DNA from: Oscillospiraceae bacterium
GTDB lineage: Bacteria; Bacillota_A; Clostridia; Oscillospirales; CAG-272
NCBI GenBank assembly: GCA_015064195.1
Contig: SVSO01000162.1
Coordinates: 1 to 6,932 of the forward strand
DNA length: 6,932 nucleotides
Direction: 5' to 3'
The notes beneath the pieces were generated by a model that was given only the letters and a program-made list of their open reading frames with translations, ran no database searches and had not been told where the DNA came from. The position numbers were made by a program, and so were the translations under genes. This document shows positions 4,128-6,932 of this stretch, one piece after another; positions within the stretch are counted from its first letter, which is position 1; each line of letters opens with the position of its first letter.

Positions 4128-6772
4128 AGATTGTTACCAAGCTCGCTGTGCGTTCGCTGAAATCCCACCGCGGCCGCTCCGCCGTCATCGGTATGGCGAT
4201 CATTCTGACGCTGGTGCTGTTCATGACCGTCATCAGCATTGCATACGATATTTTCACAAGCTCCCAGCTCTCATTGATGCTGGCGACCGGATCGGATTTC
4301 CATTCGATGGTCTACAGCGGCGGCATGACCCTTGAGGAAGCGGCACTGCTGGAAGCCATCCAGTCGCGGCCCGAGGTAAAGGATGCATATCTGCTCACGG
4401 ATCGGATGAACCGGATCGCCGCAGACGGCACGGAAACGGAAGCGCGTATCTGCTCGGTCAGCGAGGAAGGCATCCTGCCCCATCTGTTTTCCAAGCTGAC
4501 AGAGGGCGAATTCCCGGAAACAGCACAGGAAATTATTCTCAACAGTCTGCATTTTCCGGATGCTACGCCCGGCGATTCGATTGAAATGACCGTTTCCGGC
4601 TATCCTGTAAAAAATGCCGACGGCGGATATGAGATCACATCGGACGGGATGCTGAAAACGGAGTCGCGTACGCTGACATATCGTGTGAGCGGACTGTTTG
4701 AAAGCGAAGCGGATCGTCCGGCGCAGGTGGCAGGCATGGTGCTGTTTGATCTCGATACCCTGCCGGAGACGACGGGATATTCGGTGGTGCTCAGCTATAG
4801 AAACACGCTGAACATGATCGGCAAGCACAATGCGCTGGTGGAATCGCTGGGGGCATATACCACGGCGGCCGGCGAGGTGCGCGCGAACATCAACAATGCC
4901 TATCTGTCGGCAGGTGACGGATTTTTTTCGCCGGCAAATGTTCTGCTGGTGGTGGTTTCCGTATCCGTCATCTTTTTCTGCGCATTTTTCCTCATTTATA
5001 ATATATACTCCATCTCGCTGACGCAGGATATGCAGGCATACGGTCTGCTCTCCGTGGTGGGAATGACCTACCGGCAGATCCGCGCCATGATCCGCCGGCA
5101 GGCACTGATCCTGTACGCGATCTTCGCGCCGGTGGGACTTGCGCTGGGCTATGCGCTCGGCTGGTGCCTGATCGCGCCGATTTTCATGAGTATGTCCGGC
5201 AAAAGCATGAACTACCGGTTCAGCGGCTGGATCCTGCTTGTCAGCGCGGTACTGACACTCCTCACGCTCCTCTTTTCGGCCATGCGTCCGGTGCGGCGCA
5301 TTCGCAAGCTCAGCCCCATCGAGACGGTGAGCGGAAGCAATGCTGTCAATCTGAAGCCGGTACAGCGGACGAAAAAGATCACGCCGGGCGTCCTTGCCGC
5401 ACGCTTTGGCGCACGCAATCCCCGGCGTACCGTCGTGACGGCGCTGTCCTCCGCATTCTCGATCCTCATTCTGATCCTTGTATCATCGCTGGTGGGACTG
5501 GTGAAATATGTGGGCATGGATGAGATGTCCATCCACGATGTGCAGATCTTCACTTACGGGGAGCGGCAGGTCATGCGCGGGGGAAGCAATGTCGTCTCAA
5601 CGCAGGAGACAAAGCTGACGCTTGGGGCGGAGAATTCCATGATCGATGCGGCACTGCTTGAAAAAGTCCGTGCAGTGGAGGATCTGGAGAGCGCACTGCC
5701 GGTTTATTTTGCTGAAACGGTTGTGGATGCTTCGCCGGATGCACAGGAATCGGCGCGGGAGCTTCTGCCGATCTTGTCTGAGCATGAGCAGGGCAATGTA
5801 CAGCTGGAGCAGATCGCGGACGGAAAAATCCAAGCGATCTTCCTCAGCATTCCCGATGAGTGGCTGGGGGAGATCCGCATCGGTGAAGGACAGAAATACG
5901 AAGGCAACGAGCTTGCGGCTGGAACGCACGTCATTTCTCTATCCGGGATGAATAGTTTTTCCACCACACTTGACAGCATTCGGCGGATGACGCATCTCAA
6001 CGAGCTTGTCAAAAACGGCGACACAGTGCGCTCGGCGGATCTGCAGCGCGAATACACCGCCATTGTGCCCGATTTTGATATGTCATACAAAGCGCTCTAT
6101 AATCTCCTCGGCTATGTTTCATGGAGCAAGGGTGTGCAGGTGTTTGTCATGCCGGAGAGCGTGTTTATGCGCGAATTCGACGAATACGGCATCTACGCGA
6201 TCCTCTGCGACTGCGCGGACGAAACCGGCAAGCAGTCGGGACTTACCGAACACCAGCGGGAATTACGTAAACAAATCGACGAGATCGTGTCATCCTATCG
6301 CATGGAGGATAAGGGCGGGCAGTATTATGTCCGCACTGCCGGGCGTTTTGACGGGCTGGAGGAGCTGCAGAACCGTCTGCTTGCCATCTCGCTGACCGGC
6401 TACAGCCTTTGCGCCATCATTTTCCTCATCGGCATGATGAATACGGTCAATTCTGCGCTGTCCTCGGTGATCGAGCGGCGGCAGGAATGCGCGATGCTCG
6501 AGGCGGTGGGCATGACCGACCGGCAGCTGATGCGCATGATGCTCATCGAAAACTTCCGGAACGCGGGGCTTTCGGGATGCATCACAGCCCTCGTCGGCAT
6601 TCCGCTCATCACGGTACTGCTCCGTGCGGCGATCCGGGAACCGATACCGATCGCATGGCTGCCGGGACTTCTCATGCTGGCACTCTGCATCGCGGTGTCG
6701 ATCCTGTCCGGATTTGCGGCATACCGGCTGACAAAATCGTCATCGGTGGTGGAGCGGATCAAGGTGGAATAA
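4124..6772 (+). CDS. FtsX-like ABC permease with tandem duplicated halves and two large extracytoplasmic domains
   Basis: A complete 882-residue permease. About eight membrane helices are visible: 20-44, 270-294, 325-356, 367-387, 438-462, 752-774, 811-834 and 844-866. Two large extracytoplasmic regions (about 45-268 and 465-750) follow helices 1 and 5. The halves repeat each other: LAVRSLKSHRGRSAV (7-21) matches LAARFGARNPRRTVV (424-438), and YGLLSVVGMTYRQIRAMI (306-323) matches CAMLEAVGMTDRQLMRMM (789-806). Each half therefore has the MacB layout of one helix, a periplasmic-type domain and a three-helix FtsX core. The 'VGMT-RQ' segments correspond to the cytoplasmic coupling helices that meet the ATPase. 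A single polypeptide could then act as a pseudo-dimer with two copies of the ATPase. Classical BceB is shorter (about 650 residues), with ten helices and one large extracellular domain, so this is a different permease form in a Bce-like setting. Translation is probably coupled to the ATPase gene. Export or target-removal of an envelope-active compound, plus signalling to the kinase, is inferred. Confidence 0.92.
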   Translation: MKIVTKLAVRSLKSHRGRSAVIGMAIILTLVLFMTVISIAYDIFTSSQLSLMLATGSDFHSMVYSGGMTLEEAALLEAIQSRPEVKDAYLLTDRMNRIAADGTETEARICSVSEEGILPHLFSKLTEGEFPETAQEIILNSLHFPDATPGDSIEMTVSGYPVKNADGGYEITSDGMLKTESRTLTYRVSGLFESEADRPAQVAGMVLFDLDTLPETTGYSVVLSYRNTLNMIGKHNALVESLGAYTTAAGEVRANINNAYLSAGDGFFSPANVLLVVVSVSVIFFCAFFLIYNIYSISLTQDMQAYGLLSVVGMTYRQIRAMIRRQALILYAIFAPVGLALGYALGWCLIAPIFMSMSGKSMNYRFSGWILLVSAVLTLLTLLFSAMRPVRRIRKLSPIETVSGSNAVNLKPVQRTKKITPGVLAARFGARNPRRTVVTALSSAFSILILILVSSLVGLVKYVGMDEMSIHDVQIFTYGERQVMRGGSNVVSTQETKLTLGAENSMIDAALLEKVRAVEDLESALPVYFAETVVDASPDAQESARELLPILSEHEQGNVQLEQIADGKIQAIFLSIPDEWLGEIRIGEGQKYEGNELAAGTHVISLSGMNSFSTTLDSIRRMTHLNELVKNGDTVRSADLQREYTAIVPDFDMSYKALYNLLGYVSWSKGVQVFVMPESVFMREFDEYGIYAILCDCADETGKQSGLTEHQRELRKQIDEIVSSYRMEDKGGQYYVRTAGRFDGLEELQNRLLAISLTGYSLCAIIFLIGMMNTVNSALSSVIERRQECAMLEAVGMTDRQLMRMMLIENFRNAGLSGCITALVGIPLITVLLRAAIREPIPIAWLPGLLMLALCIAVSILSGFAAYRLTKSSSVVERIKVE

Positions 6773-6777
6773 CGATA

Positions 6778-6813
6778 AAGAAGCACAGAATTCTGCGGAA
6801 TTCTGTGCTTCTT
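6778..6813. terminator. Long perfect hairpin just after the permease gene
   Basis: A perfect 16-bp stem (AAGAAGCACAGAATTC at 6778-6793, complement at 6798-6813) with a TGCG loop begins 5 bases after the permease stop. On the plus strand the stem ends in CTTCTT and is followed by CGCTGCGC, a poor U-tract. On the minus strand it is followed by TATCGTTATT, somewhat better. It may terminate minus-strand transcripts, protect the 3' end of the operon mRNA, or both. Confidence 0.65.
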
Positions 6814-6845
6814 CGCTGCGCTCATTGCGGATTTATAAATGATGC

Positions 6846-6883
6846 CGCCGCTTCCGAAAAAACGGAAACAGCGGCGTTTCTTT
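6846..6883 (+). terminator. Probable intrinsic terminator of the transporter operon
   Basis: CGCCGCTTCCG (6846-6856) pairs with CGGAA and GCGGCG (6863-6867 and 6871-6876) around an A6 loop, with a 3-base ACA bulge. TTTCTTT follows at 6877-6883 on the plus strand. The GC-rich stem plus T-rich tail suits an intrinsic terminator for transcripts coming from the permease gene. Confidence 0.65.
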
Positions 6884-6887
6884 GTGA

Positions 6888-6932
6888 TTATTCCTGCTCG
6901 AAGGAGGCGAAAACCCTACGATTTAGCACAGT
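6888..6932 (-). CDS. Possible C-terminal end of an unidentified minus-strand gene (truncated by window)
   Basis: The only minus-strand frame open to the window edge reads TVLNRRVFASFEQE and stops at TAA (complement of 6888-6890). The stop is followed, in the minus direction, by the two hairpins at 6876-6846 and 6813-6778. That placement fits the end of a convergent gene, but 14 codons are too few to prove coding or to name a family. The sequence beyond 6932 is needed. Confidence 0.3.
   Translation of the reverse strand, partial: TVLNRRVFASFEQE

Noticed and set aside
6901..6907. AAGGAGG, resembling a strong plus-strand ribosome site
   Set aside because: No ATG, GTG or TTG lies at a usable distance downstream; on the other strand the same bases fall within the possible gene tail.

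Overview
The window looks like chromosome of a moderately GC-rich Gram-positive anaerobe of the class Clostridia, probably a gut Oscillospiraceae/Ruminococcaceae-type bacterium. This is an inference from protein style (an intramembrane-type small sensor kinase with its ABC transporter, a DUF4234-SHOCT protein, a clostridial-type sugar-binding protein), strong Shine-Dalgarno sites and intrinsic terminators. No rRNA, tRNA, CRISPR array or mobile element was seen.

Layout. (1) 1-418, plus: the 3' end of a solute-binding protein gene of an ABC importer, closed by a strong hairpin at 422-454 that can terminate both strands. (2) 470-1597, minus: a multi-spanning membrane protein with a DUF4234 domain and a C-terminal SHOCT helix-turn-helix, convergent with the first gene and divergent from the next. 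(3) 1768-6772, plus: a complete four-gene stress-sensing and export module made of an OmpR-type response regulator, a short two-helix sensor kinase, an ABC ATPase and an 882-residue FtsX-type permease. Regulator/kinase and ATPase/permease are each joined by a 4-base ATGA overlap. (4) 6773-6932: two hairpins, then a possible last 14 codons of a minus-strand gene.

How the genes work together. The module has the composition of Bce-type antimicrobial-peptide sensing and detoxification systems: a kinase with almost no extracellular sensor, paired with an ABC transporter that probably supplies the sensing. The most informative signal is in the noncoding DNA. Three near-copies of one imperfect palindrome (form TNACA-N4-TGTAA) occur: one before the regulator gene (1707-1720) and two, spaced 21 bp centre to centre, before the ATPase gene (3367-3380 and 3388-3401). 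In both promoters the proximal copy ends exactly 11 bp before the -10 box. This predicts a two-promoter circuit in which the regulator modestly controls its own gene and strongly induces the transporter.

The permease is unlike classical BceB. It is two MacB/FtsX-like halves fused in tandem, with two large extracytoplasmic domains and about eight membrane helices. The pairing of a Bce-like two-component system with this permease form is the part most worth a second look.
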